Source of the DNA: Dicaeum eximium
Lineage: Eukaryota > Chordata > Aves > Passeriformes > Dicaeidae
DNA length: 64,000 nt
Assembly (NCBI GenBank): GCA_013396995.1
Contig: VWZP01005600.1
Location: 496,001 to 560,000, forward strand
Direction of reading: 5' to 3'
Shown here: positions 1-14,300 of the stretch, one piece after another
How the letters are laid out: each line of letters opens with the position of its first letter
How positions within the stretch are numbered: position 1 is the stretch's first letter
Translations under genes and position numbers: made by a program
The notes under the pieces: model-generated
What the model saw: only the letters and a program-made list of their open reading frames with translations
Databases searched by the model: none
Told to the model about the DNA's origin: nothing

Positions 1-3000
1 CAAGAAGTAATCTGGGGGAAAACTTTTAACTGCTCCCAACTTTTAACCTGGACTGGGGGAAAAAGCCAGTGCAGCATGGGAGCATTTCCTGGAGCCCAAG
101 TCCCACACAGCCAACAATGCCAACATGTACCAGAGCACCCCTGTACCACAGAAAGAGCACCTTCCCTTCCAATTTACTGCAGTGCCAGTAGAGCTGCAGC
201 TTTTCCTTCCCGTGGTATCAAACCAGCCACTGGCACATTCCATTCTTTTGCAGTCAGCAAGTGGGACGGCAGGAAAATAAGACTATACATCATCCCACAC
301 ACACAAAAGAACAAATTAATTCTCTACTAGTTGAAAGGTGCATTCAAAGTTGCAGTGAAGAATGAAAATGCAAACATCCAGAGAGGGATTTAACTCCATA
401 TAGTGCTGATCAGAATAATCACTCTGAATTAGCAGGCTTCAGACTGAAAAGGAATTGCCAATTCTCCCAATTCTCATTTTATAAATCTGGTTTCTAATTT
501 CTATGTACCACTTTCTCTATACACATACAGAGGGATTTTGTAAGTGGTTAACAGAAACTTGTGCTGACAATTTTGTTAAGTAAGTCAAAGGAACATATTA
601 GAAGATTGCTTTACAATTATGTACTAGGAACAGCAGTATTTGTACTTAAGACACTTTGGGGGAGTGAGCAGAAAGATTATAGTGAGGAAGCCAACGGTGA
701 CTCTTCCACTTTCTGATGGTTAGAACACTGGCATTGTATAAAAGCCTATGCAGTGTCTGGCTTTCACACAGTCAGAAGCATCTGGAATAGTCAAACCTTC
801 TCTCTGAATTGGATAATTTGCTGCAGTCAGCGTCACTTTTGTCTCTCAAACGCCAGAGTTACCAGAATACAAATTCATTCACAAATTCAACTCCATGTTT
901 TCATTAAAAAAGCAGAACTTCTGATGCAGACAGGCTTTTTGTTAATGTAGTTGAAAGGGTTTTTCCCCATCAGAAAGCAGCAAAGGAATAAATATTAAAA
1001 CACTCTACATGTGCCACCACACAGAATTATTGATATCTGGAGAGCTCTAGTTTAATCTACAGGTATTGCAATATTACATATTGTACAAAACCTGCAGCTG
1101 AGTATGGGTTTGGAACACAATGCTGAGATTGCATAGGAAGCACTTCTACTTTGCAAAAAGGATATTGCATTACACAACCCTGAATGAATTCAGAGCCTTG
1201 TGAACGATAGAAAAATAATGAAAATTCCACTCTGAGGCCAGAAAGACTCTCTGCCTACACAAGCTCAGGAGAAATTTTAAGCAAGAAATCAAACAAGTTG
1301 CACTTGGGATAAGTATAAGTTGCCATAATCAGAAAAGGGATATCCTGTGTAAAATCATTGGAGTTTGACATGGAAAAACATGAACAGAGACTGTTGTCCT
1401 TTGCCAAAATATCTGAAAGATCCAATCACACTGGTCAGTTTACTTGGGCTCAGAAGGAATTTGCACACCTCTGTGAAAAGATTGTTAGCTGGTCACCAAC
1501 ACAAAAAAAATCTCAAGACCTAATCGCCATTTCTTATTTACTAATAGAACTGTAGGTGGGCAGATGATTTTTCTGTCCTCAAAACATCAATTTCAAATAA
1601 ACATCCCAGGGAAAAGATCTCTCAGACTTTTCAGGTTGGGCTTTTCAACAGCTCAGTGTGAAACTGCAGCTCCTGCTGTTTAGAACAGGAGGGGTGGGAG
1701 GCAGGAGCAGGATGACACCTTTCAATCCTGGCCCTCCTGACCTTACCTTAGCAGACCTTTACAGAAAAATAACAGAAATTTCTGCTGGCTTACAGCTAGA
1801 ACAAAGATAATCCTGACTCAATTAGCTTATTGGCTTTTCCCCCATGTGGTATGCCAGGATAGAAAAATTGAAAGCTAGAATTAATTTACAGGGGGTTCCT
1901 TAGATAATAAGCTCAACCTTTCATGTTACCTGCCTTTGCATAACAAGGCTCTATCCTTCCCAGGTTAGTTCTTGGAAGGAAGTTATTTCCAATGTGACCA
2001 GGAGCAAACCTGTGATCCAAACAACCACAGATCATCCTGCTTAGCCTCCATGTCCTTGCAGACCAAATGTCTCAGCCAAGTACAGAGAAGAGCCCAGTGC
2101 AGCTCCTGAGATGTAGCTGGAGGCAGGAGGTTACAGCCCCTGCCCTGTCCACACCAGCCATGCATTTTCATCCTTCATCCAAACCCATGCAGCTGAAACC
2201 ATGGAAAGACTTTTTTTCTGTCATTGAAATAAAGAACTGTTTAGTAACAGAAGTACACAGAAAAATCACGTCAGCTGCAGAAAGGTCCTCCCAGCAATCA
2301 AATTTTTTTGGAGAGTTTTAAAGGACTAGCTTACTTGTTTAGATTTCAATCTTTCTTTTGAGCCAATTTAAAGTACAATAAAATGTTACTGAGCCCAGAG
2401 AGAAACAAATTTCAATTCAAAAGAACAATTACTAATTAGATCAATGATCTTCAACAGTCAGGTACACTCTTTCATTACATTACAGAAACTGGATTGCAAC
2501 CTTTCACTTGAGTTATTAGTACAGGGTTTAACAACTGACCACTAAACCTGCATCAAATTTATTTCATTCCTGACAAAGCAATTCTTAACCTCTCTGTTTG
2601 GCTACTTCCACCTTTGCTGAGTGTTTCCCCATTTTTATTTTACAGATTAAGATGAAAATACTGCATGCTTTATTAGATTCTGCTCTCTTATTTGGGATGA
2701 GACATCAATGTTGTTTGCTAATTTAAAAAGCAGCTCTTTGGCACAAATGTTTTATTTGCTTGTTGTTTCCCCTCTCCACCTCTCTGGCATATGTCAAATG
2801 TTTAAACAATATGATTTTGATGGCAGATTAATTTTAGTACTTACAGTACAAGCTCAGCTTTCAGATGCAAAAAGGAACCTAAAATAAACTTAATTCTTTT
2901 AAAGTTTGGGTTTCTTTACATAGTTTTAGCTTAATCGCTTTTAGTAATTAGTTAAAATAAAAATTGTACTTGAAAAACAACCCACAAATCCACGCCAGCA

Positions 3001-3793
3001 CTTCCAAGCATACAATGCATTCTAAGTCAGCACTTTAAAAGAATATAAACAAAACAGTGTAGGTTTGAAACAAAAGTTGCAGTGAGAGACCTTCTGTGAA
3101 AAAGGTCTTCTACTAACTACATTCCTAGCAAGCTGTAGCACTACAAAATATAATCCAATATACAACATGGGTTTCAAATTAAAGCTGGGTTGTGCAGGAA
3201 GCAAACCCCACAAGCCTACTGACACATCTCCAGTGATCACAGGGGCTGTGCCCCCCTCTGGATACACAAAACAGCTCAAACCCAATGGAGCAGGGCTGAG
3301 CACAACAGCAGTGACATAATTCCTGTCTCTGCTGGACATTAACACACGAAAAAATGAGCTTTTCCTGGTTCACTCCAGCACACACTGTGCTTTGCACCTG
3401 CACAAGGCAGCCAAACTCTGCTACTCCTCTGATGGTCAAGATGCACATTTCCCTCATCCACACAAAAGTGTGAGCAGAAGTACTGCAACACGGCCCTTGG
3501 TTACAACCTTGAGATTAAAATTATTATTTTTAGAACACCTTTAGTGTCAAATCTTGTTTATTGATCCCCATCGTTTTTATACACCAGACTCTGCAAATGA
3601 ATTAGCATTCATACCAGTACAGCTACCTTGTGATCTTTTGGTTTACTATGTTCTGAAAGGCTTTAGCCTTTCTGAAATGAAAACAAAACCTAAATACAAA
3701 AATGCAATATATCCTCCCTCATTTTATTGTTATCACCTAGGTCCTACTGATTAGAACAAAGATTCATTCTGAGATTTTGTAGAACAAAGCTGT
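1..3793. other. AT-rich unique sequence, no gene seen
   Basis: Unique, AT-rich DNA with short scattered open frames of at most about 107 codons, none resembling a known family. I see no exon with convincing splice signals and no recognisable transposon. It reads as intergenic or intronic sequence. Confidence 0.6.
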
Positions 3794-3867
3794 TTTCTAA
3801 AGTAAGCACATTTCTTCAAGCAGAATCTTGTTTCTAAAGTAAGCACATTTCTTCAAGCAGAATCTTG
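3794..3867. repeat. exact 37-bp tandem duplication
   Basis: Positions 3794-3830 and 3831-3867 are identical over 37 bases (each unit begins tttctaaagtaagc and ends gaatcttg). The absence of any mismatch suggests a recent local duplication, or an assembly or polymorphism artefact. No coding frame depends on it. Confidence 0.95.
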
Positions 3868-4734
3868 TTTAAGTTTGTTCATAAGCAAGAAGAAAACCCT
3901 TAAAATATTTAGATACTACAGCTTTCTGTAAGTAGGCTATAATTAGATTATTAACTTAAGGAAGCAGACCATACCTTCCCACAGACTTGTTCAGCACTTA
4001 GCAGAACCAGACTGACCTACATGGACTGTACCCAATGCAGGGTCAAGAAGAGGGTGCTTTCAGGAGGGAAAATAGCTTTCTGACAAATCAGTTGACTTGG
4101 TTCCAGCTATAACACTGACCTACTTGTACAGCACACTGCAAGGCATTTAAATTTCACTGCCTGTAAAAGAACCTAGCTATTCCACAGCAAAGAAACTGGG
4201 TTACTGGTCCCTGATTTTATAGTTTAAGAGAGGAGATTACCCATGTGCAACTCCCACAGCAGATGAATTCCGGCTCTCTCTTTCCAGCACTCATGGGAAG
4301 GGGGAGCAATTGTGATGTTCCATTTTGGGAAGGAATGAATGCAGGAAGACCAGGAGGAAACCAATCAATTCTCTGCAAGACCCAGCATTACCAGTGCCAG
4401 AAAACAGATCTGGCCAGAGCTGAGCAAGTCTGTGTGTGCAACAACTGCAAGGGCTCACAAACTTAATGAGGGAAATCTGCAAAGATGAGCTGAGCTTGAT
4501 CTCAAAGATCTTCCTTCTAGAAAGATGTCTCTCTTCTGCTTTCTTGGGCTCTGTTGCCAAACATACAAAAGGCATAAATAAATACAGGTAGGACATAAAA
4601 GCTGCTCATATGACCTTTACTCCTCATGCTTTAAGCACTTGTCACCCATCTCTCTTCCATCAAATTCTGCTCTAGCCATTCTCACTGTCTGCACACAAGA
4701 TCCTGGCTATTCATAATAAAGTCAAGTGTTGTAT
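3868..4734. other. unique sequence, no gene seen
   Basis: Ordinary AT-rich sequence between the tandem duplication and the palindrome. Open frames of about 70-100 codons on opposite strands overlap each other at 4245-4596 and have no recognisable similarity; I treat them as chance. Confidence 0.55.
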
Positions 4735-4758
4735 TTATAGGTATTATAATACCTATAA
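4735..4758. repeat. 24-bp perfect AT-rich palindrome
   Basis: Positions 4735-4746 are the exact reverse complement of 4747-4758, with no spacer. The motif core (aggtattataatacct) is partly repeated just downstream, where a further aggtattataata copy lies about 20 bases on. It could form a cruciform, or be a chance product of simple AT sequence. Confidence 0.9.
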
Positions 4759-7700
4759 GGTATTATAATAAGGTTTATATATTAAGGTTTTATGGGTAAC
4801 ACAACAGTTGAACCAAATACAAACACTGAAGAAAACAAAGGAAAATCAGTTATGAAGACTCCAATCCATACAAATATCTTCTAATTCGTTAAATAAATAA
4901 TGGTAAAGTAACTACCCTGGCTAACAATCCATTTTATCTCTGTTTGAAAAGAGAATTATTAGCTAGAAGCATCTCATGAATCAAACTAACCCCAACTCAA
5001 TAGATATGCACATCAGTGTATCAGATATTGTTTATCTGAAAAGTTACCCTGACAGGTCCCTCTCAGCTGATCCTGCAATAAATATCTGTTTGAAATCTTC
5101 CCCTTTTTGATCCTGTTCTGAAATCAGAAGCAAGTTGCCTCTAGCATTTTGAATTTAGCTGTCAAATCAATCTCCATAGAACACTTGGGGGGAAAAAAAA
5201 TCATATCAGGTGATGAAAAAAGTTACATATTGGCCTCATGCACAACTGAAGGCAGGCAAACCCCCTGCACGTGACTTCTTCTACTCCCTCTTAATAGCTA
5301 CTAATGCTTCACATTCCTTTCTAGTGTAAACTTTAAAGAAATTTTTCCTCTAGTAAGACTTACTATCATTGGAGGTAGCTTATACAGACCAAAATAAGCA
5401 ACCACCATTTCATGTACAGAAGTTCCACTCTTACTCTACCACTTATTTTCTCCTCGTTTGCTTTGCATTTTGGTTTACACTTTTCACACTCAATTTATGG
5501 GGAAAGGAATAAGGTGAATATATTTCATATGTTTGGAAACCAATCAGAATATGATGGCATTGATGCAATTAAATAATTAAAAATATAATGATCTTGTCTG
5601 AAGAGGTTTTTCAATATACCTCTTGGCACAGTGATAGCAATTGAAAGCTCTGCCAGACCAGAGCCTACTTGGCACTTATTTATCAGCTTACTTCTGCTGT
5701 GTTTACAAAGTGCTGCTAATGAAGGAAATCTCGGGGGGTTTTGGTGGGTTTTTTGGGCTGGGGGACTAGTTCTGGTTGCAGACACTCTCCCTGCAGGAAG
5801 GAAAAGACTCCCATGGAATGATAAAGGACTCACTGTTACACTATTACAGGAGATGAATTGCATTAACCCCTGCCCTTCCCCATTGTACTTGCTGTCCACT
5901 GAAAACAACAACAGAATTACTAAAATCCCACACTCTCTAATGGGATGGTAATAGGATTCAGAGGCCATTAGGGTAAAGGCAATCCATATTTCACAGCTTA
6001 ATAAGCTCTTGCTGAAGATGCTGGATCCCTCTTCAAAGCCAACAATTACTGATTTAGTATTAACAAATCCTCAACTGTCAAGACTGCAGAATGCATTCAA
6101 GATGAAGTCAACAGCTTATGGTGACAGACTTTAAAAATGTGTGTAGAAAAATGAAATTACTTAAATTGAAATAATTTGTAATTTTATAGTGATACTGGTT
6201 ATTACTGTCATTTCATATTTCTCTATATCCAGATCTCATGGTTACTCAAGTTTGCACATAATTCAGAGTTCTGTGGTGTTTGTTGTAGAAGCCAAGAACT
6301 TTGGTCCTGTTTTCTAAGAACACACCTCTTCTCACAAAGAAATAAAATCATCAACAAAGAACTATGGGACCAATTGAGTAATGAAATCAAGTTCTCCACA
6401 ATCACAGGTAATTAGAGACAATTCTTAAATATTATGATTACCTTAGGATTGCCTCCTAAGCTGTAGACTCAAAAGAACCCACCATTTTCTAATAGCATGC
6501 CTTGAAACATAGGGTGAACAATACAAACTAACTCTGCCTGCTGTTTATTATTCTTTAAAACCACTGGTTTATATATTTTTGAAAGGAAAATATCCTTTTA
6601 AAAAAGAATCATCTTATCTCTATTTTTGCTGTATCCAGTCATTTCCCATTCCCTTCGGTAACTGACTGGGGATATAAAGAACAATGCACTCTTTACATTT
6701 CCTGAAACCAAAGATACACCTCCACCATTAGTGCTGCTGGATCTAATCCCCACCTTTTCACTGTTCTTTTGCTTACACTTCTTAGAGAGGGGGGGCAAAA
6801 ATCCTGATGATACCAGATGTTTTTTTTAGAAATGATAATTCTGAAACTCAGTTTTGTCCCCACAAACATTAATACAGTTCTCAGTCAGGTAGGTAAGAGC
6901 CACTTTATCTAAAAATATGGATCACTGCTGTTGTAATATAATTATTTTGTGCCTAATCACACAAACAACAGGAAAGCAAAGTAAAATATACCATCATAAC
7001 CCAACTAAACCCAAAGGCCTGCTATCATTTAAAATTGAGGAAGCCAGTTCTTCACCATCTACAGAGGTGATATTTTTATATAATCAGATATTGCAACTTC
7101 ACACACCAGAACCAGGCTGATCTTCCAAGTTTTATGTGCTGTTTATGTGGAGAACTATTAGACTTCATTAACATCAATGCATATTCAGTATTTATCACAA
7201 TGTATTAATAATGAATCCAAGTACATATTTTATGACCACCACAATGTTATGTTAAAAGCATAAATTTAATGCAAACTGAGGTGGTAGTTTTCATGTTTCT
7301 CCAAAAGTAGATACACTGGAGTTTGAGATCCACTTCCACAACTTCATTTTGTCACATCTAATGCTTAAAGAAAGTTTTCAATATACTCAAAGAGCAGTGG
7401 GAAAAGCAAACCAGAGTGATTCTTGCAACAATTGACTCTGCTTAGCTCACGATTAAAACAAGTTTTGTAAACTACTTTGAAAGATGCCTTCCATAATATC
7501 TAGAGAGATCACAGAGATTTTTGAAGCATAGCTCCCAGGCAAACCAACAAAAATAACCAGAAGGCAAGTAAAAAGGGAATTGACGATCTAACTAATTCCA
7601 TGACAGGAATTGTCCTATCAATATTTTACAATGCAAAGCAGAACTACAACATGAACAGAAGAAAGATGTCAAATACCACCCAAAAAGCCTCTTTAGGGAG

Positions 7701-7880
7701 AGAAATGGAGAGCATACGAACCACTAATTTCTAAGGACCTTTATATATATATGCACACACAAATTTAACATCTAACTCCACTTAAATATAACCATATTGT
7801 TTACAACACAACAATATATATCTGTCATTGGGACTCAGCCTGACTCTGGAGTCAGGATTTCTTTCTAGTCTAGATAATGT
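4759..7880. other. AT-rich unique sequence with one G4 motif
   Basis: No gene is recognisable. The longest minus-strand open frame, 147 codons at 5525-5968, resembles nothing known and is within chance expectation for 64 kb. A G-quadruplex motif lies at 5733-5764. A short TA-rich run sits near 7741-7752. Confidence 0.55.
5733..5764 (+). other. canonical G-quadruplex motif
   Basis: Four guanine runs of at least three bases (5733-5738, 5746-5748, 5755-5757, 5760-5764) are separated by loops of 7, 6 and 2 bases. This satisfies the usual G3+N1-7 rule. It lies in unique AT-rich DNA with no visible promoter, so a function is not implied. Confidence 0.6.
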
Positions 7881-8331
7881 ACTGCTGAAGCATGTCCAGA
7901 GAAGGAAATGGAGCTGCAGAAGGGTCTGGAAAAGCCAGCTCTATGAGGGAGCTGGGGGTGTTTATCCTGCAGAAAAGGAGGCTCAGGGGGGACCTTCTGG
8001 CTCTGCACAAGTCCCTGACAGGAGGGGACAGCCGGGGGGGGTCAGGCTCTGCTCCTGGGTAACCATCAACAGGACAGGGAGAAATGGTCTCAAGCTGCAC
8101 TGTGGGAGGTTCAGGTTGGACATCAAGAAGAATTTCTTCACAAAAAGGGCTGTCAGGCATTGGAAGGGGCTGCCCAGGGAGGCAGTGCAGTCTCCATCCC
8201 TGGAGGTGTTCAGGAAACAACGGGGTGTGGCACTCAGTGCTCTGGTCTGGTTGTCACGGTGGGGATCAGTCATGGTTGGACTCCGTGATCTTGGAGGTCT
8301 TTTGCCACCTAAATGATTCTGTGATTGTGTG
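7881..8331 (+). mobile_element. CR1 LINE, 3'-end fragment (5' truncated)
   Basis: This is a 5'-truncated chicken-repeat-1 non-LTR retrotransposon on the plus strand. It follows the familiar CR1 3' region in order: the gtccagagaagg block, the ctctatgagggagctggggg block, the rolled-block ctgcagaaaaggaggctcagggg, the aggttggacatcaagaag block, the ggaggcagtgcagtctccatc block, and the terminal aaatgattctgtgattgtgtg, which matches the short octamer repeat that ends CR1 copies. Only untranslated and extreme 3' reverse-transcriptase-adjacent sequence remains, so the element cannot move by itself. Open frames of up to 162 codons within it are by-products of the GC-rich repeat. The 5' limit is approximate. 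Confidence 0.93.
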
Positions 8332-11300
8332 AAAACAGTTTTTAAAAAGCAAACAGAACCTTGACCCACGAGTGATCAGTTAATTCAGGAGATTTCATGA
8401 TAGAAGGTGGTGAACGAGGATGAAACAATTAATTTCTTAAGGCTGGCCATGGCTAACAGGCTAAACATGAAGAGAAAATACACTGCCCACACTGGAGCCT
8501 TGATCTGCTTTGCATTTGACACATGCTGTCTCAAAACACCATTTTAATTTTTATTTCAGTCATTCTACAAGATCCTCTCAGAAAAGGTAGCAAGGAGATA
8601 CAATATAATGAGCTATAATACAATAATCGTGGTTTGGATCTCTGTCAAGTTTGTCAGAATGCAAATGAGCATTTATCAGGGATTTGCCCAAAACAAATAA
8701 TTTACACTCATTTCCGCAACACGACAGACATGATTCTCCTCCATTCAGCTTTTTGTTAACTCTGATTAATTACTGCACTTCCAAATTTCATTAGAAACAT
8801 ATTCATCTTTTTCTAGGTTGCAACAACTGATATGCTGCCCCTCGAAGTATCATATTAGAAAACTGAACATCTGTCCATTCCTTACATTCTACTGACCTCT
8901 AGAGACTGCATGTATATATGTATAGCACATATACATTATTTATGTCCATGCACACATACCAGAGCAACAATACAAGAGGCTGACTTTTAAAAGAAATCTG
9001 CATTCAGTATTTGATGTTACAGTTTTGACTTTAATCCCACACTGTTCTCAGAAATGTTTTCTTTCCTGCAGAAATCTCTTGCTATTTTTTCCCCCTCTTC
9101 TCTTTGTGTCCTTCCAACCTCAACACACCACACCTTACCAGTTATGTACAGAATTAGGCTACAACTATGATATCAATATAAATACTGAGACAACCAGGTT
9201 TCATTTAGCATTAATAGCTGCTGGGGAGGGAGTGCTACAGGTCAGACACACTGAGTTACTGAAAAATAGACATTATTCAGTGTGAGGAGAGGAGACCAGT
9301 CTCTCCCAGCTCAGTACAACACTTGTTCCCCCACCAAACAATAACATCTTGCAGCAGATTCCTTGTCTCCATTCTGCTGCCAGGGGAAAAAAAAAAAAAC
9401 TCTACAAAAGCCTGTGTTGGGTTTGACATTTAGACCAAACAGAGAGGACTAAAGGAGTTGAATTTGTCAACTAAAATCTATTCAAAATAGACATTAATCC
9501 AGTAACAAAGAGAAATGAGGGGAACAGAAGAGACTCTGTTCTTCCCTAACAATGTTAGAATAAGTGACATCCTTAAGAGCCAGTACTTGGTGCTGCTGTG
9601 TGGTCAAGTACAACAAGAGGCATTACCACAAATATATACAAAATTAACAGGTGACAATTCAAAGGCACATTCTCCAACTGGAAATACTAAGTATTCAGTT
9701 CCATAACAAAATTCCTGGCAAACATATATTGGTTTTTCTAACACTTCCAATGTTTTATAGACAAGGCCCACATATAAGGCCCACTTTCATACGATTTTAT
9801 TCCTGAAATCCCACAGACAATGGTAAGTTTAGGAGAACAATATGAAAACAATTTCCTGCTTCAAAAAAGCTTTCTCTAAAAAGCTTTTTGGCTTTTTAAA
9901 AATAATTTCTTTTGAGGGCAGGGGGATAAAGCCCTCTAATGCAGCATTTTACCATGTTATAATCATATTTCGTGTGATATCAGAATACAAATTTTATTTG
10001 ATTTGGAATCAGCTATGAGCTACAGGTTGAATTTTATCAAATCAATATAAGCTATAGATAGCAACTGAGCTCTATATCTTCAAAAATTGCGTGCATGGAC
10101 TGTGACAAGAACTGTGCTAGCTAAATATATTCTACACAATACAGCTAAAAGAACTTACATCCCATACTTTGAGTTACTGCATCATTAATGAGGAAAATAT
10201 ATAGAACCATGTCCTCCTTTAGAAGATTATTAAGATAACTTCATTGCCAAATCCTATTTCTAGTTTTTAAAATTACTTTTTTTCACATTTTTATGTACCT
10301 ATTTTAATGGTACTATCATAGTCTCTGATATAGATGCAAGCCTCACAAATAAGTCATTAAATTACTATTATCTGCAGCACATTTTCCCATGTACACATCC
10401 CAGCTTCATCTGTCAGTAACTTACTGCTGACCCCTAGACATGTATTCCCCCTCAGTTCCAATCATGTGAGACTAGGTAAGTGTTTTTAAATTTCAAATGG
10501 GCTTAAATTAAAATACACAGATTCAGATTTTTGTCATAATTTATAAATAAATAAGCATCCAGAGACAAACCTAGAAATACACTATTGCTGCTACTGAGAA
10601 ATATGGCACTAAACTCAGTTGTGGCCAGAATTATTGACCCTGTGCAGCTATTCTGAGCTTTCAGGAGTGTTCTCATAAATAAAATTCCAGTATACAGTAT
10701 GCTTGCTTTTCTCATCATGACTTTGAGAACTGAGAAATACAAAGATAAAAGTTTATTCCTTAGGGCTACATTGTGTCATAAGCCTTTAAACTGAATTTGC
10801 CAGTGTTTTCAACAGGGAATTCTCTTTAGAAACTGGTGACATATTACAATCTTTTAAACTAAATTATGTACCATTTCATTGAATTGACACGTCTGAGAGT
10901 GAGGAAGGTACGAGAACACAATCCTGGTGATGTTCTCACTGGAAACAGTCAGGCTTAGTTTTCTGAATGACACAGTTCTAAAAATGTCAAAGTGCTCATC
11001 AACTTTTGGCCATGGCCAACTGAGACACACAACATTTAATGGCCATGGCTAATGGCCTCTAAAACAGCAGCAACTACTAAGTTTGAAAACAAAAACTACA
11101 CGCCCATTCAATAAATACAAACAGTGTTACATTTCCTGAACTACACCCATGAAATGCAGAAAGATTTCACTTCCTCTGCATATCAAGTACACAGACAGTT
11201 TTCTGAAGGTTAAGGAATCACCTTAGCATGTACACAATTGTGTGCATGCACAAATTGAGCAATAAATTAGAGAAGCAGAACATTAAGGAAATCCCTATTA

Positions 11301-14300
11301 GCAATAGCAAACCTACATGGGAAAAAAATCCCAAACTAAATAAACAATAACAACAAAACCCCAATCAACCTTAAGCTTCTCAGATTAAAGACATTTTGGC
11401 ACACACATCTGCAAAAACTCATAAAAATACTAAATCTAAGCCATAATAAATAAATAGCCTACAATGCCAATGACATGAGAGATGGCTGTAGAGATCTGTC
11501 ACACATTTTTCAATCTGCATTTTTTCCCAATTATAAACCAAAGTTGAAATTTTCTTACACATTAAGTAGCAAACAAAATAAAAGCATGCTCCTATGTATT
11601 ATAAAATTCAGTCAAACACAGTAATTTTAATTCTAAAAACTGAAATATTTTCTCTAAAAGGTCTTCAAATAATTCTTGTTTGTCTTCTTTTATTTAAGGT
11701 ACAAATAGGTACAAACCAGTTGCACACAGAGAGATCACATTTTTAGCATAACTAGCCTAAGTTTTGCACGTTTATCCTGATTTACATGAAAAGCTAGGAT
11801 TAAAGAAACACAACACACATAAGGGTTTTGAATTTGAAATCAGTTACGGTTGATGATCACCTCCAAAAATAAATATTCCCACAGATAGAGGTCAGTGGTT
11901 GCCTGAAATTGCATCAGTTAGTGCCTGTATACTAAAATCCTCCACTCCTTTGGGACTGCTTTATCATTTTATCAGATTAATTAAAACAGTAGTTTTAGCA
12001 TAGAACATCACAGTTTACTATTCACACATTTGCCATTAGGTGCTTACAATTTATTAATCTGAGACTCATCATAGGGCTTCTCTCAGAATTTAATCACATA
12101 AGAAGATGGTAACTCACAATTGTTAATAGATAAAAAGTACACATAAAATAAAGTACAAATTAAGAGGGTTTTTTTGTCTTTTATGTGTTGATTTGGTGAG
12201 CTCTTGCTGTTCTCAAAGGAAAGCAACTTCACTGCACTAGAAGTCTAATTTTGAGGTGGCATGCATTTATTTTCTTAATTTATAATTAAACATCTGTCTT
12301 TTGTGGCTCTATTTATAAAATAAAAAACAAACAAAAAAAACCCCCCTAACTTCTAAGGATACTCTTTCAGCCCTTCCTCTAAGAAAACACAGATCAAACA
12401 ATAATAGTGATAAAATTTAAAGAGGTAAGTAAAAACTAAAAACCTTAAAAAAGCCACATGGTTGTGTCTACATGCGCCTCATTTCAGAACATGTGGCTCT
12501 TCAGGTTTTCACATGGAATAGCACCTACAATAATGATGTAAAAATTATTGATCTCATATTACGGAGCTACCAACAGCCTTGAGGTTTTTCTTTGGTTTTT
12601 TGTAATCTCACTGCATTTCTTTCTCTAGATGAAGTAATCTTAACTTTGCTCTCCAGCAACATCTACTGGAACATCAGTAAAATGCTGCTATTTCTATTAA
12701 TCACCCATTTAACATCTAGTAGGGCAGAGTTAGCAAATGCCAAAAGCAGAGATAAATGCTCTGCAATTCAGATCCTGCATTCTGGGCTCAAGCACATCAA
12801 GGTGGCTCAGCTTCAACCTTCCACTTTTCTGCCATTTCATAAGGGCCAAAGTCTTCATGACTGATTCCTACTAGAATTCATCTCCCATTTATACGCAGAT
12901 ATACTTTATTTTAGTCACAAAATGTCATTTAAAGTACCACATTACATGCAGGACTTCCATTTTTGTCAGGGAAGTTACTCCTAATTTCGGTTTGATCCAA
13001 CATGTGCCTAAACAGAACTGAAGCATAAAATGAACTTGGAAGAACATATAGAAACATTTTGAAAGGTGAAACAAAGCTGGAGTGGCAATTCCAATGCCAA
13101 AAAATAAACAACTTCAGCAAAGCCATAGTTAAAAAGTAAAAATGTGCATAGAAGAACAGTGAAACTTGCAAGTTGTGATTTCAGGTATTCAGGGAAAAAA
13201 AAAACATCTGTCCCTTTGTATGAGGATGAAGGTGCAGGATTAATTACCACTGAGGGAAGGAGCATGGCTTGAAGTGCCCCTTCACCGAGGGGAGACTCTG
13301 CTCTGGTCCCTCCCAGCTGTGGTCCCTTGTCACTGCTCTGGTGCAGGACCAGCCCTGCCTGGACCCGCCGGCCACGGGCACTGCAGCCAGCACTCAGCCA
13401 TGGGGGGGAATTGCACAAAAACCCAAGTGCTCAAGGAAACAGATTCATCTCACTCTGCAGGGTGCTCACCTGTAGGTCTGCACCACGAAATCCTGCCTGC
13501 CCACCGGTGTTTACTCTGTGACAGCTCATGAAGTTGGCTTTTCCCAGCTCTGCTCAGAGCCAGCCAGCCACGGCTCCACTTCACAAATAACTCTGATCAC
13601 TACAACAGTATTTGCTTTCTTCCAGAGCCCTAATAATGGTCTAACTCTCCTTGACTGCTTGCTCACTCTTCAGCATGACAATGAAAATCAGAATATCCTT
13701 GCTGCTCGGAATCCCTTCCTCTTATTTTGAGTCAGTTTGCTGATACAGAGAGCAACTGTAAATGTAGGGAGAGAAAAAAAGGCAGTAAAGCCAGTGATGA
13801 ACAGAAACAGGCGTCCCAATAGTTAAATATTCCAGTTGTGAATAAAAAGCACTTACTAAAATTATTTTTGCCTTCTGAATCCCTATAAAACCTTAATGTA
13901 TTTTTATAGAGAATAAAAGGGCATGTTTCCCAAAACCACAAACCCTTTAGGCTATTGAATTTTATATTATCACAAGACTTAAGTTCATAGGCTTTGCCTG
14001 ATAAATTAGCTCCTCTCAATAACTGTTAAACAGAAAGCCCTTTATTGTAATCCAAGTGCACTTGTGGACAGCACTTTCAGAGTTAACTCCATTTGACAAC
14101 TGACATAAATCCATTATTCTAATTTGGTGATTGCTTTACTAAACACAGATGCATTTTATGAGTTTTAGTCACGTATTTCATTCAGGATGCTACTTAATCT
14201 CAATTTACAAAACATAAACACGAAATAGGTTTTACAGTATGTCTAAAAGGGTATAGCTATTCATCTGACAAAATGCCAGGCAAATAAACCATATTCACCT

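Noticed and set aside
5525..5968. 147-codon minus-strand frame
   Set aside because: No recognised similarity, and one or two frames of this length are expected by chance in 64 kb on six frames.
7828..8369. Open frames of 82-162 codons on both strands
   Set aside because: They lie in the CR1 3' region, which is not the coding part of the element.
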